DNA from: JAICMB01 sp963802915
GTDB lineage: Bacteria > Acidobacteriota > Terriglobia > Bryobacterales > Bryobacteraceae
NCBI GenBank assembly: GCA_963802915.1
Contig: CAWDKQ010000003.1
Span: forward strand, 1 to 64,000
DNA length: 64,000 nt
Reading direction: 5' to 3'
Of this stretch, positions 62,947 through 64,000 are shown piece after piece. The notes under the pieces are model-generated. The model did no database searches. It saw nothing but the letters and a program-made list of their open reading frames with translations, and was not told the origin of the DNA. Within the stretch, counting starts at the first letter, position 1, and each line of letters opens with the position of its first letter. The translations under genes and the position numbers were made by a program.

Positions 62947-64000
62947 CTAAGCGGCGAGCGCTTCCTTAAACGCGTCCAGGAACATGCGGACGTTCAGATC
63001 GGTGGCAAGCGGACCCATGACACCGATGCGGAAGATTTTGCCCGCGAGAGGACCGAAGCCGCCGGCGATTTCGATGCCGTGCTTTTCGAGAAGGTGCTTG
63101 CGGACCTTGGCGTCGTCGATACCTGGCGGGACGCGCGGCGTGTTGAGATGCGGGATGCGATGACCTTCCTTGACGTGCATCGGCAGGCCCATTTCTTCGA
63201 GTCCGCGAACCAGGGCGTTGTGGGCGTGGACGTGTCGCTCGAAACGTTTTTCCAGGCCTTCATCAAAGATCGCGGTCAGCCCTTCGCGGAGCCCGTAGAA
63301 GAGCGTGGCCGACGCGGTGTGGTGATACTTGCGGCCATCGTAATAATCCATGAGCAGCTTCAGGTCGAAATACCACTGGCTGGTAGGCGTTTTGCGGTTG
63401 TGGAGACGCTCGACGGCGCGCGGCGAGACCGTGATCGGCGACAGGCCGGGCGGGCAACTCAGTCCTTTTTGCGTGCAGCTATAGGCAACGTCGATTCCGT
63501 TTGCATCCACATTGACGGGGACTGCGCCGAGGGAAGTGACCGTGTCGGCGATGACGATTGCTCCCGCGTCGTGCGCGGCATCGCAGATGAACTTCGGCTT
63601 CTGGAGCGCGCCGGTGGACGTTTCCGCGTGCACGAAGGCGACCACGGCGGGTTTTTCCCGCGCGATGAAATCCGACGCTTCCTGTGCGTCGAAGACCTCG
63701 CCCCAGGGTTTTTCGAGGCGGACTACATTGGCGCCTTGCCGCTTGCCCATTTCAGAGAGGCGGTCGCAAAAATATCCATTTGCGAGGACGGCGAATTTCG
63801 AGCCGGGCTCGACGAAATTGCCGACAGCGGTTTCCATGCCGGAAGAGCCGGTGCCGGAAATCGGAATCGTCAGTTCGTTGCGCGTGCCAAAGGTCTGGCG
63901 CAAAAGTTGCCGAACTTCGCCGGCGATTTCCAAAAAATAAGGATCAAGATGACCTACAACGGGTTGCGATAGCGCGTTATACACGCGAGGCTCCACCATA
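62947..64000 (-). CDS. Class V aminotransferase (serine/alanine-glyoxylate type), 5' end cut by window
   Basis: A PLP enzyme of the serine-pyruvate / alanine-glyoxylate aminotransferase group. Visible parts: VGHLDPYFLEIAGEVRQLLR at the substrate entrance, SGTGSSGMETAVGNFV, ADTVTSLGAVPV with the PLP-contacting Asp, and CTQKGLSCPPG with the Lys that forms the Schiff base. The initial M of the open frame corresponds to the GPTxV.PRV motif of complete proteins, so about 10-20 N-terminal residues lie beyond the window. It is followed by the GT39-like gene at 6 nt. Confidence 0.88.
   Translation of the reverse strand, partial: MVEPRVYNALSQPVVGHLDPYFLEIAGEVRQLLRQTFGTRNELTIPISGTGSSGMETAVGNFVEPGSKFAVLANGYFCDRLSEMGKRQGANVVRLEKPWGEVFDAQEASDFIAREKPAVVAFVHAETSTGALQKPKFICDAAHDAGAIVIADTVTSLGAVPVNVDANGIDVAYSCTQKGLSCPPGLSPITVSPRAVERLHNRKTPTSQWYFDLKLLMDYYDGRKYHHTASATLFYGLREGLTAIFDEGLEKRFERHVHAHNALVRGLEEMGLPMHVKEGHRIPHLNTPRVPPGIDDAKVRKHLLEKHGIEIAGGFGPLAGKIFRIGVMGPLATDLNVRMFLDAFKEALAA

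Noticed and set aside
62806..63972. A 388-codon open frame on the plus strand
   Set aside because: It lies antisense to the aminotransferase and the start of the GT39-like gene; composition is low in hydrophobic residues and matches no family.
1..64000. CRISPR array, IS element, prophage or rRNA operon
   Set aside because: I found no regularly spaced repeats, transposase, integrase or phage structural genes, and no ribosomal RNA sequence.

Overview
The window reads as chromosomal DNA of an acidobacterium, most likely of the Solibacter/Bryobacter lineage. The evidence is the mix of families: two complete and one broken permease of the acidobacterial duplicated orphan permease type (ADOP), two secreted proteins with the Solibacter-type C-terminal domain (TIGR03437), a PEP-CTERM protein, a protein with carboxypeptidase-regulatory-like repeats, and an isoquinoline-1-oxidoreductase-type molybdoenzyme. 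I see no insertion sequence, prophage, plasmid function or CRISPR array. One tRNA (Leu, anticodon CAA) lies at 41343-41431.

Layout. 1-7510: the end of an acyltransferase and two large secreted proteins, a DUF11-type repeat protein and a subtilase-like protein that lacks its catalytic His. 7938-10788: eno-gpmI, coupled glycolytic genes, each carrying one extra base. 10789-16505: a histidine-kinase relic, then a formate dehydrogenase operon whose catalytic subunit reads through an in-frame TGA as selenocysteine (Sec191), with a bSECIS-like hairpin 12 nt downstream, followed by Fe-S and NrfD-type membrane subunits. 16480-26594: small secreted and membrane proteins, mutY, a metallophosphoesterase-DmpA peptidase fusion, a TlpA-like gene overlapped by an antisense small membrane gene, and a His-rich micropeptide. 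26601-32599: two large membrane proteins, a tandem pair of Lys-rich micropeptides each with its own hairpin, and a coupled HU-like/TIR gene pair. 32648-46443: uvrC, ADOP permeases, a SIS-domain sugar isomerase, a secretin-like protein opposite an AAA+ ATPase, tRNA-Leu, an alpha/beta hydrolase and a short Ser/Thr kinase. 46925-52449: two tandem dynamin-like GTPases and a PH-like protein in one operon, overlapped at the 3' end by a convergent DUF190/AAA pair. 52522-64000: a beta-helix lipoprotein, nnr-tsaE, a PEP-CTERM protein, a molybdenum hydroxylase pair, a PF04008 protein, a frameshifted GT39-like protein and a class V aminotransferase cut by the window edge.

The strongest candidates for something new are the dynamin-dynamin-PH operon (46925-51468) and the HU-like/TIR operon (31420-32186). 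The selenoprotein is the call most likely to be lost by automatic annotation. Nine genes start 5-7 nt downstream of a TANNNT box, which points to widespread leaderless transcription. Single-base insertions in eno, gpmI and the GT39-like gene look more like sequence errors than decay. All functional calls come from reading the sequence; no database search was run.
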